Assembly (NCBI GenBank): GCA_905233455.1 | Contig: CAJOES010000006.1 | Span: 1-34,976, forward strand | Source of the DNA: an uncultured Synergistales bacterium | GTDB taxonomy: Bacteria > Synergistota > Synergistia > Synergistales > Aminobacteriaceae | Length of the DNA stretch: 34,976 bases | Reading direction: 5' to 3' | Part shown: piece after piece, positions 18,800 to 27,814 of the stretch | Layout: each line of letters opens with the position of its first letter | How positions within the stretch are numbered: the stretch's first letter is position 1 | Made by a program: the position numbers and the translations under genes | The notes under the pieces: model-generated | What the model was told of the DNA's origin: nothing | Databases searched by the model: none | What the model saw: only the letters and a program-made list of their open reading frames with translations

Positions 18800-18832
18800 A
18801 AGAGCCGGAAAAATAATTTTTTCCAGCTCCGT
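18800..18832 (-). terminator. Likely terminator downstream of the tRNA
   Basis: Minus: gagctggaaaaaattatttttccggctcttttattt. Confidence 0.6.
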
Positions 18833-18846
18833 TATCTTCTGTGTTA

Positions 18847-18925
<79 letters not shown>

Positions 18926-18966
18926 TTAGTTCATGTGTGGCATTCTACCACGTGAATTATTCTGCG

Positions 18967-20205
18967 TCAAACGTTAAGCTCTTCGCCTTCACTTGCAGCA
19001 ACAACCGCACATACAGCAGTGTCGCCGGTAACATTCAGGCATGTCCGCGCCGCATCGAGTATCACGTCAATTCCTGCAACGAGCGCAATACCCTCAATCG
19101 GAAGCCCTACGCTCGTCAGCACCATCGTTAGCATTATGAGTCCCGCTCCAGGAACTCCGGCAGTACCGATCGACGCAAGAGTCGCAGTAACTACGATTCC
19201 TATCTGCATATCAAGTGTCAGCGGAATGTTGAACGCCTGAGCCACGAACAGCGCGCATACTCCCTGATACAGTGCCGTGCCGTCCATGTTGATCGTTGCA
19301 CCAAGAGGCAGAACGAACGAACTCACGCCTTCAGACACGCCGAGATTGTCTCGGACATTCGCGAGGGTTACGGGCAGTGTCCCAGAGCTTGAACGCGTAA
19401 CGAATGCCGTAATTGCCGCCTCCTGCACTCCCTTGAAGTACCACATTGGAGAACGCTTGCAGAATACCGCTATCATTCCGGAGTACACCAGCACTGCATG
19501 AATGATACAGCCGATATACACAGCCGCAATGACTTTCGCGAACGGCGCAAGTATCGCAACCCCGAACCTTGCCGCAGTAATCGCAATCAGAGAAAATACG
19601 CCGTAGGGTGCAAATGACATCACCATATGCGTAACCGAGTACATGACTTCAGCAACATTACCGAAGAAGTCAGATATTTTCTTTCCGCGCTCCCCTGCAA
19701 GAATACACGCAACACCGAAGAACAGCGCAAATACGATAATCTGAAGCATGTTTGCATTCACCATTGACGCAACAGGATTCGTCGGGAAAATGTCGAGAAT
19801 CACGTCAACTAACGGCTTGGCCTCCCTTGCACTTGCCTGAAGGTCTCCGGGAATGTTCATGCCTACTCCGGCGTTGAAGAGATTTCCGCATGCAAGACCG
19901 ATAACTATCGCTACTGCCGTTGTTACGAGGTACAGCGCAAGAGTCTTTATGCCTATGCGTCCAAGTTTCCTGACATCACCGACTGATGCCGCACCTGCAA
20001 CAAGAGACGCGAACACTAACGGAACGATGAGCATCATCAATAAGCGCAGGAAGATTTTTCCGACAAGGTCAATGAAGGGCATGATGTAATTACTGAGGAC
20101 TGGTGAAGACGGGACTACCGGGCCGACAGCAAACCCGAAAATTATTCCGAGAATGAAGCCGATAGAGATTTTCAGGAGCAGGGAAATTCTTTTTTTCTCT
20201 GCCAT
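18967..20205 (-). CDS. Dicarboxylate/amino acid:cation symporter (DAACS family)
   Basis: FLRLLMMLIVPLVFASLVAGAASVGD; TRSSSGTLPVTLANVRDNLGVSEGVSSFVLPLGATINMDGTALYQGV. Confidence 0.93.
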   Translation of the reverse strand: MAEKKRISLLLKISIGFILGIIFGFAVGPVVPSSPVLSNYIMPFIDLVGKIFLRLLMMLIVPLVFASLVAGAASVGDVRKLGRIGIKTLALYLVTTAVAIVIGLACGNLFNAGVGMNIPGDLQASAREAKPLVDVILDIFPTNPVASMVNANMLQIIVFALFFGVACILAGERGKKISDFFGNVAEVMYSVTHMVMSFAPYGVFSLIAITAARFGVAILAPFAKVIAAVYIGCIIHAVLVYSGMIAVFCKRSPMWYFKGVQEAAITAFVTRSSSGTLPVTLANVRDNLGVSEGVSSFVLPLGATINMDGTALYQGVCALFVAQAFNIPLTLDMQIGIVVTATLASIGTAGVPGAGLIMLTMVLTSVGLPIEGIALVAGIDVILDAARTCLNVTGDTAVCAVVAASEGEELNV

Positions 20206-20253
20206 AACAAAATCAACTCCTCATAAAAATTTTTCGTAATTGTACAATAAATT

Positions 20254-22848
20254 TCATTCCCGTGAACAGCCAGCACCCTCAAGAATGCTAACGCCCTCGC
20301 GCTTTGGGATAACGTTAATCTGTGCCGCAATCCTGTCCTTTAGTGCCTGTACGTGCGATATTATTCCTATCATCCTGCCTTCCCTGCGTACTTCACCTAG
20401 TGCTTCCAGTGCCGTGCTGAGTGCATCGTCGTCGAGTGAGCCGAACCCCTCATCGAGGAACAGAGAGTCTACACGTGCCCTGCTTCCGGAAATCTGCGAC
20501 AGTCCCAACGCTAACGCAAGGCTTATGATAAATCTTTCACCGCCTGAAAGATTCTCCGTCGGTCTGATCTCTCCGGCCTGCTCACGGTCAATCACGCAGA
20601 GTTTCAGCCCGTCATCACCCGGTGCTGTTGTGAGGGAGTATCTGCCGCTCAGCTTCTCCAGCTGGGTATTAGCTAACCCCACCATCATGCGAAGCGTTAT
20701 GCTCTGTGCAAACTTCCGGAATTTCCCGCCGTCCCTCTGCCCGATTAATGCGTTCAGTGATGACCAGTCGGAATATATCTTTTCCTGCCTGATTCTTTGT
20801 GTGTTGAGTTCTTCAAGCTCCTGCTGAAGTTTCATCCGTTCCTGTAATTTTGTCTCAAGAGAATATATATTTTTGCGCAGGGTATTTATTCTCTCCTCGT
20901 CCTGCCGGAATAACGGCGATAATTCTTCAAGCGTCTGTGTCGTGATGTTTTTTTTCTGTTCTGCGGTGAGTTTCTCTGTGCGCTCTGCAATCACTGCCTG
21001 AAGCTGTTTCATGCTGTCGTCAATGTAAGTTTTTCTCTCCTGCAATAAGGCAATATCATTATCCCTCATCATTGAGGCCGTAAAATGTTCCTCGCTGTCA
21101 AAAGCCTTCTCCCTGAGCATAGCCGCAAAATCACCCTGCATAGTCTCAAGTTCTCCCGTCATGGTATCTATTGCGCTGTTGTCCTCCTGAAGCGTTCTCT
21201 TCATCGCCTCTATTCCTGCATGAAGTTGTGATGACTGTTCCTTGAGTGATTTTATTTTTGCATCATAGTCCCTGACTTCATACAGCCATTTATCGAGAGC
21301 TTTATTCATTTCATCAACGTTTCTTGCACCGAATATCCCTAAAGGCTCAACAAGTCCGCGAACTTTTGCTTTTGCGTCTGTTACAGCTTCAGCGTTCTCA
21401 TTCAGCATTGCCGTACTATGCTCAAGAATTTTTCTTGCTATTCCCTCGCGTGTCTGTGCCTCGCGCAATCTCTTGCTGACAGCCTCAAAGTCCGGAAGCA
21501 TCATATCAGCCTCACCGTAACTTTCAGCGTGAATCACTGCCGGGTGCTCCAGAGAACCGCACACGGGGCAGGGTTCACCGTCCTTCAAGCCTCTCTGCAT
21601 TCTGCGTATGAATACCTCGTCATGACGCTTCAGCACCGCGCTGTATTCCCTCTCCGCAGATAACATGACAGCCTGAGCCTTGCGCAGATTTCCTTCCGCC
21701 TCAAGTTTTGCCGCCTCAAGTTTTGGTGTCTTGCAGGCATAATCCCTGTACGCTTTCACCTGCGCCTTAGCCCTTGCACATGCCGCTTCAGGAGTATCAC
21801 CATATGCAATATTCTGTACCCTGCGTTTGTACTCAAATTCACGCTCCGGAAGCTCTATAGTCTCAATGTCCGCAAGCCTCGACTCATTACGTGCAATATA
21901 CCTGGCGTAACGTTCTGCCTGTTCCCGAATCGTGCCGAAGTGATTGCGTTTCGCCCTCAGTGCCGTATATGGGGTCATAAGCTCCCGTGCCCGTAATGCC
22001 GCATCAAGCCTTCTGCTGTCCGCCGTAAAGAGTTCTGACTGTTTCATGAGCCCTGCAAGACTCTCGTTATGGCCGTCAATGTCCCTGCGTATCACAGCAA
22101 TATTCTTCAGCCAGTCTATAGCCGCCTTCATGTCATTGTGCCGTGATTCAAGACAGGAAAATTCCGCCTGTGTCCGCGCAAGCTCCTGCCGTATCTCGTC
22201 ATCAGTGCCGTAATTGTCGCGTGGCTTCAGCGTGTCCATCTTTATGCGCAGCTCCTCAAGTTTTCCGCGTTCCGTGTCAGCACGTTCATATACGAGCGCA
22301 GATATTCTGCCGTAAATCTCCGTGCCCGTGAGAAGCTCCAATATCTGCGAACGTTCAGCAGCATTTGCCTTCAGGAATGCGTCAAATCCTCCCTGTTCCA
22401 GCATAACGGCCTGTGTGAACCGCCTGAAGTCCATTCCCGTAACTGCTTCAACTGCCTTTAGCGTGTCTGAAATCTTCTCGGCGATAATGCTTCCGGGATA
22501 TTCCGATATTATGTGTTTTGCCTGCTGTAATTTTCCGCCCCTGCCTGCCTTGTGCTGTTCCCATGAACACAGATACTTTTTCCCACCAGTCTCGAATATC
22601 ACCTGCGCATAACATTCGTTCGTGTGTTTCGACATGATTTCGTTGTTCTGCCCGCCGATCCTGCCGAGTCTCGGTGTCTGCCCGTAGAGTGCCAAGCATA
22701 CAGCGTCAAATATTGTCGTCTTTCCCGCGCCTGTAGGGCCTGTGATGGCAAATATCCCGTCGGAAGCGTAAGAGCCTGATGAAAAATCTATGTGCCATTC
22801 ACCGCGCAGTGAGTTTAGATTTTTCAGGCGTATATCAATTATCTTCAT
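20254..22848 (-). CDS. sbcC: Exonuclease subunit SbcC
   Basis: MKIIDIRLKNLNSLRGEWHIDF, Walker A ITGPTGAGKTTIFDAVCLALYG, zinc hook CPVC, C-terminal NLSGGERFIISLALALGLS...DSLFLDEGFGSLD. Upstream 34 residues of the track ORF trimmed. Confidence 0.95.
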   Translation of the reverse strand: MKIIDIRLKNLNSLRGEWHIDFSSGSYASDGIFAITGPTGAGKTTIFDAVCLALYGQTPRLGRIGGQNNEIMSKHTNECYAQVIFETGGKKYLCSWEQHKAGRGGKLQQAKHIISEYPGSIIAEKISDTLKAVEAVTGMDFRRFTQAVMLEQGGFDAFLKANAAERSQILELLTGTEIYGRISALVYERADTERGKLEELRIKMDTLKPRDNYGTDDEIRQELARTQAEFSCLESRHNDMKAAIDWLKNIAVIRRDIDGHNESLAGLMKQSELFTADSRRLDAALRARELMTPYTALRAKRNHFGTIREQAERYARYIARNESRLADIETIELPEREFEYKRRVQNIAYGDTPEAACARAKAQVKAYRDYACKTPKLEAAKLEAEGNLRKAQAVMLSAEREYSAVLKRHDEVFIRRMQRGLKDGEPCPVCGSLEHPAVIHAESYGEADMMLPDFEAVSKRLREAQTREGIARKILEHSTAMLNENAEAVTDAKAKVRGLVEPLGIFGARNVDEMNKALDKWLYEVRDYDAKIKSLKEQSSQLHAGIEAMKRTLQEDNSAIDTMTGELETMQGDFAAMLREKAFDSEEHFTASMMRDNDIALLQERKTYIDDSMKQLQAVIAERTEKLTAEQKKNITTQTLEELSPLFRQDEERINTLRKNIYSLETKLQERMKLQQELEELNTQRIRQEKIYSDWSSLNALIGQRDGGKFRKFAQSITLRMMVGLANTQLEKLSGRYSLTTAPGDDGLKLCVIDREQAGEIRPTENLSGGERFIISLALALGLSQISGSRARVDSLFLDEGFGSLDDDALSTALEALGEVRREGRMIGIISHVQALKDRIAAQINVIPKREGVSILEGAGCSRE

Positions 22849-22849
22849 G

Positions 22850-24061
22850 TCAAAAATCTGTCTCCATTCCTCTAAGAATCTCCTGATACATAGGTCTGAA
22901 TATATTTCTCTGTTCTTCCGGCGTATCATTGGCATCAAAGCACAATTCAAGCATCTCCAGCGGCTTTATGTTCTCTAATCCTTCAGTGATTGAGGCTTTT
23001 GCGCCGGTAATGTCCCTGCTTTCATCGTAGACGCTCAATATCTCCAGAGCAGGAAAAGGTTTTGCGGCTTCATTGAGTCTTTCCTGAAGGCTGCCGACAG
23101 TCTCCTTGCCGGTATGGGTAACTTCAAGCCATATGGATTCGTGCTCAAGGCCAAGTGATGCTATCTGCCCTTCAAGCTCCTCAATATTTCCTGAAATCCT
23201 CTCTAGTCTCTGGAACACTGGCACAGAAATATCACGTATGCTGAGATTCTCCCCATCAAGCTCAAGAACATACACGGACTTTGCTCCGCCCGATTCCCCG
23301 AAAGTCATTGCGATCGGTGAACCGCTGTAGCGTACATTCTCCCTGCCGACGTACTGCGGCGAGTGCAGATGACCGAGTGCCGTATATATCACGTCTTCCG
23401 GGAAAATATCCGCGCCTATTTCCGGAGCTGTCCCGACGTACAGAGATCTCACGCCTTCATCCGGTCTGGTTCTTCCGCCCTTCACAAACATATGACCCAT
23501 AGCAATAACCGGAATGCTGTACTCTTCCCGGAGTCTGCGTGCATGTGCGAAAACTTTTGCGCAGTGCTCACGGATTCCTGCCGCCAATGCCTGTCCGCTG
23601 TCTGTCGGGTCTTCCGTGATGGTGCGAACATCGCGGTCTCTAAGGTACGGGATAGCGCACACGATCAGTTCAGGCCGCCCGGAAGAATCATGAAGGGTTA
23701 TGACCTCATCTTCCGGGTTCGTGCAGGCCTGCCCGATTACGTGAATGCGTGAGAGCTTCAGGAGTTCGGCAGGTGCGTCAATGAATGCAGGGGAGTCGTG
23801 ATTGCCGGAGATTATGACTGTGTGCCGGCATGAGGATTTTGCGAGCCTGCTGAGGAATGAGTAATATATATTCTGTGCCGTGATTGAGGGGGTTGTGTTG
23901 TCGAATATGTCCCCGGCAACAAGAAGGACATCAATATTTTCTGTCGTGATGATATTCGCCAGCCATGCAAAGAACTGTATGAATTCTCCGGATCTGTCAT
24001 GTTCCTTGAGTCTGCGGCCTATGTGCCAGTCTGATGTGTGAAGTATGCGCAATTCAATCAC
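22850..24061 (-). CDS. sbcD: Exonuclease subunit SbcD
   Basis: LRILHTSDWHIGRRLKEHDR, VLLVAGDIFDN, TVIISGNHDSP, YTALGHLHSPQYVG. Confidence 0.95.
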   Translation of the reverse strand: MIELRILHTSDWHIGRRLKEHDRSGEFIQFFAWLANIITTENIDVLLVAGDIFDNTTPSITAQNIYYSFLSRLAKSSCRHTVIISGNHDSPAFIDAPAELLKLSRIHVIGQACTNPEDEVITLHDSSGRPELIVCAIPYLRDRDVRTITEDPTDSGQALAAGIREHCAKVFAHARRLREEYSIPVIAMGHMFVKGGRTRPDEGVRSLYVGTAPEIGADIFPEDVIYTALGHLHSPQYVGRENVRYSGSPIAMTFGESGGAKSVYVLELDGENLSIRDISVPVFQRLERISGNIEELEGQIASLGLEHESIWLEVTHTGKETVGSLQERLNEAAKPFPALEILSVYDESRDITGAKASITEGLENIKPLEMLELCFDANDTPEEQRNIFRPMYQEILRGMETDF

Positions 24062-24117
24062 TCCCTGTTTTTATGCGGATAGAGTAATTATAACTGCACA
24101 TACTCTTGAAAAGTAAA

Positions 24118-25320
24118 TTACTCTTTCTGAAGCTTTCTAAGGTGAGTATATATAATCACGGATACAAGCATTAATCCCAAAGCGTATATCGTCATCACTA
24201 AATGCTTATCTGTATCACTGAACTTGAAGCCTGATATTCTTCCCCATATTGCACTGCTTTTCACGTACAATCCATAATTACAATAAAATACAGCACAAAA
24301 CCATAGTATATATTCATATAGTTTTTTTGAGGATGTTGCAATGTAGAGACATATTAGTGAGGGTACAAGCAGGACATAATTATCGGAATTAAATCTGTAG
24401 CACCAAAAATTCGAGGCAATATATGCAAAAATCAGGCTGAAGCTATGATATTCTTCATTTAGGTTATTACTGAATAAATATTGCATAAGAAGCACAAAAA
24501 TAATTCCTATTAACATACTAGCAATTAAAGCCGCTGTATTATTGCTGATAAAGGGAGTCATAATTCCTGAATATCTGTAGCTTCCTCCAGTTCCGCTCAT
24601 TAAAAATTCTTTAAGAAGCATTAGCATGTTAGTTTTTGTCATTATAGATACGCATAACCAAGCAGCAATATCAATTACAGCAGCTATTATTACAGGCATA
24701 AAACGTTTTTGAAGCATAAACCCTAAGCATATAATCAATGCAACCTGTGGCTTAACCATAGCAAATCCCAATAATATCCCTGCTAATACTGGTCTTTCAT
24801 CACACAGTATCCAAACAAGAATCAGCATACAACATATTATTCCGCCTGCATTACCGAAAAGAGGTATGAAATAGTCCGGCGATGCAGCAGCAAGCAGCAT
24901 AGATAAATATATAAACTCTCTGTTGCTGTAAATTTTTGCAGCTTTTTTACGTATAAAGAAAACTACTGCAGATAATATTAAAATATTAACGATTAAGAAA
25001 GCCATCTCAGCATTTTTAATGTCCATAAAGCCGAAATAAAAAATATTACCCAGCAAAAGCCCCCACGGGACCGCTCCCCATCCGGAAGGTATAATGCCTA
25101 CGTCTCTTGCTTGTTCTGGAATGTGTGTGCCACCGATGTACGGATATGGATCTATACCTCTCAGAACGTAAGCACATAATTGGTGTTGTCCGGGAAAATC
25201 AACCCATTCTGAGCCAATATATAAATATATGAGGCTTATTACTCCCAATAAGATTATTAGTACAGCAGTGATATAAAATCTAATAGAGAACCTTTTAGCC
25301 ATCATCAAATCCTCCTGCAA
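24118..25320 (-). CDS. Polytopic membrane glycosyltransferase, GT87-like
   Basis: Many TM helices; early acidic/aromatic loop WVDFPGQHQLCAYVLRGIDPYPYIGGTHIPEQ and ILLGFAMVKPQVALII, typical of GT87-like proteins. Overlaps the HAD gene. Confidence 0.7.
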   Translation of the reverse strand: MQEDLMMAKRFSIRFYITAVLIILLGVISLIYLYIGSEWVDFPGQHQLCAYVLRGIDPYPYIGGTHIPEQARDVGIIPSGWGAVPWGLLLGNIFYFGFMDIKNAEMAFLIVNILILSAVVFFIRKKAAKIYSNREFIYLSMLLAAASPDYFIPLFGNAGGIICCMLILVWILCDERPVLAGILLGFAMVKPQVALIICLGFMLQKRFMPVIIAAVIDIAAWLCVSIMTKTNMLMLLKEFLMSGTGGSYRYSGIMTPFISNNTAALIASMLIGIIFVLLMQYLFSNNLNEEYHSFSLIFAYIASNFWCYRFNSDNYVLLVPSLICLYIATSSKKLYEYILWFCAVFYCNYGLYVKSSAIWGRISGFKFSDTDKHLVMTIYALGLMLVSVIIYTHLRKLQKE

Positions 25321-25934
25321 AATTCCTTTACATCAATATAATCCACTCCCGCACCTTCAGCGCAAACCCCGTCCCTATCGTCCCTGTCCCCGACATACAG
25401 CACGCATTCACGCCCAAGCCCAAGAGCCTCAAGTATCCTCACTAGCCCGGCACAATCCGGCTTCATGCACCGAATCATTTCATCGCCGCTCCAGTAAGCA
25501 TAATCCGCCGCAAAACCCATCGCCCGAAGTTTATCCTTCACGGGATAGTCAGAATACACAGCAACAATCTTTCCTGCCGCCTGAAGTCCTCTCATCGCCT
25601 CAAGCAGTTCCCTCCTCCGGAACATTCTCACCGCACCGAGAGCCTTAGACCCAAGCCACGAAGCGACAACCTTGCGAACAGTCTCAACGTCAAGCCCGCT
25701 CAATCTGGCTGACTCCTCAAGCTGTACGTTCCCGAAGTCCTCACGTTCAACACCGAAGCACCTTTCACGCAGTCTTCTGTACTCACGCAGTGCCAGAAGC
25801 TCCCGGAATCTGTACGGCCTCAAGCCATAATGCACGGCAAGACGTACAGCCATGAACACCTGCACAGGCATCTGATGATACAGCGTCCCGTCAAGGTCAA
25901 AGATGTACGCGCTGTAATCCTTCAGTGCTCTCAT
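25305..25934 (-). CDS. HAD-family hydrolase
   Basis: YIFDLDGTLYHQMP motif I; IVAVYSDYPVKDKLRAMGF; VLYVGDRDDRDGVCAEGAGVDYI. Confidence 0.88.
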   Translation of the reverse strand: MRALKDYSAYIFDLDGTLYHQMPVQVFMAVRLAVHYGLRPYRFRELLALREYRRLRERCFGVEREDFGNVQLEESARLSGLDVETVRKVVASWLGSKALGAVRMFRRRELLEAMRGLQAAGKIVAVYSDYPVKDKLRAMGFAADYAYWSGDEMIRCMKPDCAGLVRILEALGLGRECVLYVGDRDDRDGVCAEGAGVDYIDVKEFCRRI

Positions 25935-26848
25935 AGCCCTATAAGCTCACTGCTGGCAAGTACCCTCATTGCCGGAATGTCCGCAGACATCAGGACGGCA
26001 AAAAGCACTATAAGCACGGCGCAATAGAACATTAAGCCCTTCTCGTGATAGAGCTTTTCGGGTTTCTGCACGGCTGAGTCATTCTTGAACGACAGCACAA
26101 AGTAATAGCAGAACAGCCCTATCATTGCGGGGACGAACAGCACAAGTTCAACGCGGTATTTGATGAGGAATATTCCGGTGAAGAACACAGAACACATTGC
26201 GTAGAAGAATGCAGCAACAAGCAAAAATCTTTCCGTATAGAACATAAACGACCTCCTATATTTCCCGGCAAGCTCCGGATTCCCTATCATTCTATATTCT
26301 GCGTAGCGTTTCACGTCCATCAGGAACGCCCCGCCCGTCCAGTAGCCAGCAATAAGACTCACGGGAGGAAGCGTTGTGCCTGAGATGATGAACCACCCTG
26401 CAAGAAGACGTATTGCGTTGTTCAGGGACTCGCTGAGGACATCAAGCACGGGAATATCTTTCGTCCTGAATGGCTTTACGTTATAGAGAATGCCCATAAC
26501 CCACAGCCATAATATTACGCTGAAGAACGGCATATTGACTCCCAATGCCGCAATAAGCCCGGAAACGGTCAGAAGCGCATACATGAGCCAGATAATTTTT
26601 GCGTTCACGTTCCTGGAGACTAACGGACGGGACTTTTTTACGGGGTGATATTTATCGAACTCTGCATCAAGGTATTCATTGATGACGTAATTAGCTGAGG
26701 CTATAAGACATACTGAAAGAAAGCCGGTTATGAAGTTCAGAATTGAGATTGTTTCAGATTTAGCGAGAAGGTAAGCACATATACAGCCGGGAAGAATAAA
26801 AAATTGTTTTATCCAGTGATCAAGCCTAAGAATTTTGACATAAACATT
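25931..26848 (-). CDS. UbiA-family polyprenyl-phosphate prenyl/phosphoribosyltransferase; no in-frame start at current repeat number
   Basis: The track ORF (to 26608) is only the C-terminal part. The same frame continues upstream: NVYVKILRLDHWIKQFFILPGCICAYLLAKSETISILNFITGFLSVCLIASANYVINEYLDAEFDKYHPVKKSRPLVSRNVNAKIIW..., with the UbiA NxxxExDxxHPxKKxRP signature. Confidence 0.85.
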   Translation of the reverse strand, partial: NVYVKILRLDHWIKQFFILPGCICAYLLAKSETISILNFITGFLSVCLIASANYVINEYLDAEFDKYHPVKKSRPLVSRNVNAKIIWLMYALLTVSGLIAALGVNMPFFSVILWLWVMGILYNVKPFRTKDIPVLDVLSESLNNAIRLLAGWFIISGTTLPPVSLIAGYWTGGAFLMDVKRYAEYRMIGNPELAGKYRRSFMFYTERFLLVAAFFYAMCSVFFTGIFLIKYRVELVLFVPAMIGLFCYYFVLSFKNDSAVQKPEKLYHEKGLMFYCAVLIVLFAVLMSADIPAMRVLASSELIGL

Positions 26849-26888
26849 GGCTCTTGGCTCTTGGCTCTTGGCTCTTGGCTCTTGGCTC
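26847..26888. repeat. Heptanucleotide tandem repeat (TTGGCTC)x6, candidate phase-variation tract
   Basis: Six perfect 7-bp units at 26847, 26854, 26861, 26868, 26875 and 26882. Confidence 0.97.
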
Positions 26889-27023
26889 TTTATGAGCTTT
26901 TAAGGCTAGCACATCATTCAAGATTTATCATCACTCTTTCTTATGAAAATTTAGTGTCTGTACAAAAATTAATGCCTGTTGTATTTTGAAGCGTATAAAT
27001 TCTAACATGCAGGTGAATAAAAA

Positions 27024-27794
27024 TTGCAATGGCATCTATCACAGCTATTTATTATTTGTCCTCTAATCTTCATCGGCGGAGTAATTGACGCAATCGGAGG
27101 CGGAGGAGGACTAATCACCCTTCCTGCGTTCATGATTGCAGGTTTCCCGGTGCATTACGCAATAGGCACAAACAAAGTCAGTTCCGCAATGGGAACATCA
27201 ATAGCCTTCACGAAATTTGCGCGGGACGGGTATATGCCCTTCAAGCTGTCGTTATGCGGTATAGTCTTTGCGCTTCTAGGCTCATCACTGGGAGCACGCA
27301 CGGCACTGCTCATCAGCGATCATGCCTTCAAGATACTCATGCTTGCAGTTCTGCCCGTTACAGCATTCTACGTCTTCAGGAGTCAGAACCTCCTGACCGA
27401 AGAACGGGACACACTGGACACCATAACGGCACGTACATACATTGCGGCAATACTTGTAGCGTTCTTTCTGGGATTCTATGACGGGTTCTACGGGCCGGGG
27501 GCAGGGACATTCATGCTTCTGCTGATGGCCGGTGCGGCAAGACTCAGCGTCCAGAAGGCTAACGGCGTGGCAAAAGCAATCAACTTCGCCACCAACATAG
27601 CGGCTATAACAGTGTACTTCATGAACGGCAAAGTCATTCTGCCCGTTGGAGTGTGTGCAGGGGTATTCAGCATTGCAGGAAATTATATCGGCGCAAGATT
27701 CTTCGAGAAAGGCGGAGCTAAAGCTGTACGGCCTGTTATACTAATAGTGCTCGCATTATTTTTTGTGCGTGTGATTTATGATTTAGCATTTTAG
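27024..27794 (+). CDS. TSUP-family (TauE/SafE-like) membrane transporter
   Basis: FIGGVIDAIGGGGGLITLPAFMIAGFPVHYAIGTNKVSSAMGTS...GFYDGFYGPGAGTFMLL. TTG start. Confidence 0.92.
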   Translation: MQWHLSQLFIICPLIFIGGVIDAIGGGGGLITLPAFMIAGFPVHYAIGTNKVSSAMGTSIAFTKFARDGYMPFKLSLCGIVFALLGSSLGARTALLISDHAFKILMLAVLPVTAFYVFRSQNLLTEERDTLDTITARTYIAAILVAFFLGFYDGFYGPGAGTFMLLLMAGAARLSVQKANGVAKAINFATNIAAITVYFMNGKVILPVGVCAGVFSIAGNYIGARFFEKGGAKAVRPVILIVLALFFVRVIYDLAF

Positions 27795-27814
27795 TTGAAA
27801 GGATATGATTTTTT

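Noticed and set aside
19019-20089. Several plus-strand ORFs (19019, 19277, 19853) inside the symporter gene
   Set aside because: Antisense shadows of a well-supported DAACS coding sequence.
20240-23752. Multiple plus-strand ORFs across sbcC/sbcD
   Set aside because: Low-complexity Ser/Pro/Arg-rich antisense frames; no motif or RBS support.
20254-24061. SbcCD as part of a defence system
   Set aside because: Ordinary sbcD-sbcC pair with zinc hook and no linked defence genes; housekeeping repair is the simpler reading.
26804-26989. Plus-strand 61-aa ORF with repeated GSWLLAL/LGSWLLAL
   Set aside because: Translation of the heptanucleotide repeat only; the minus strand carries the conserved UbiA frame.
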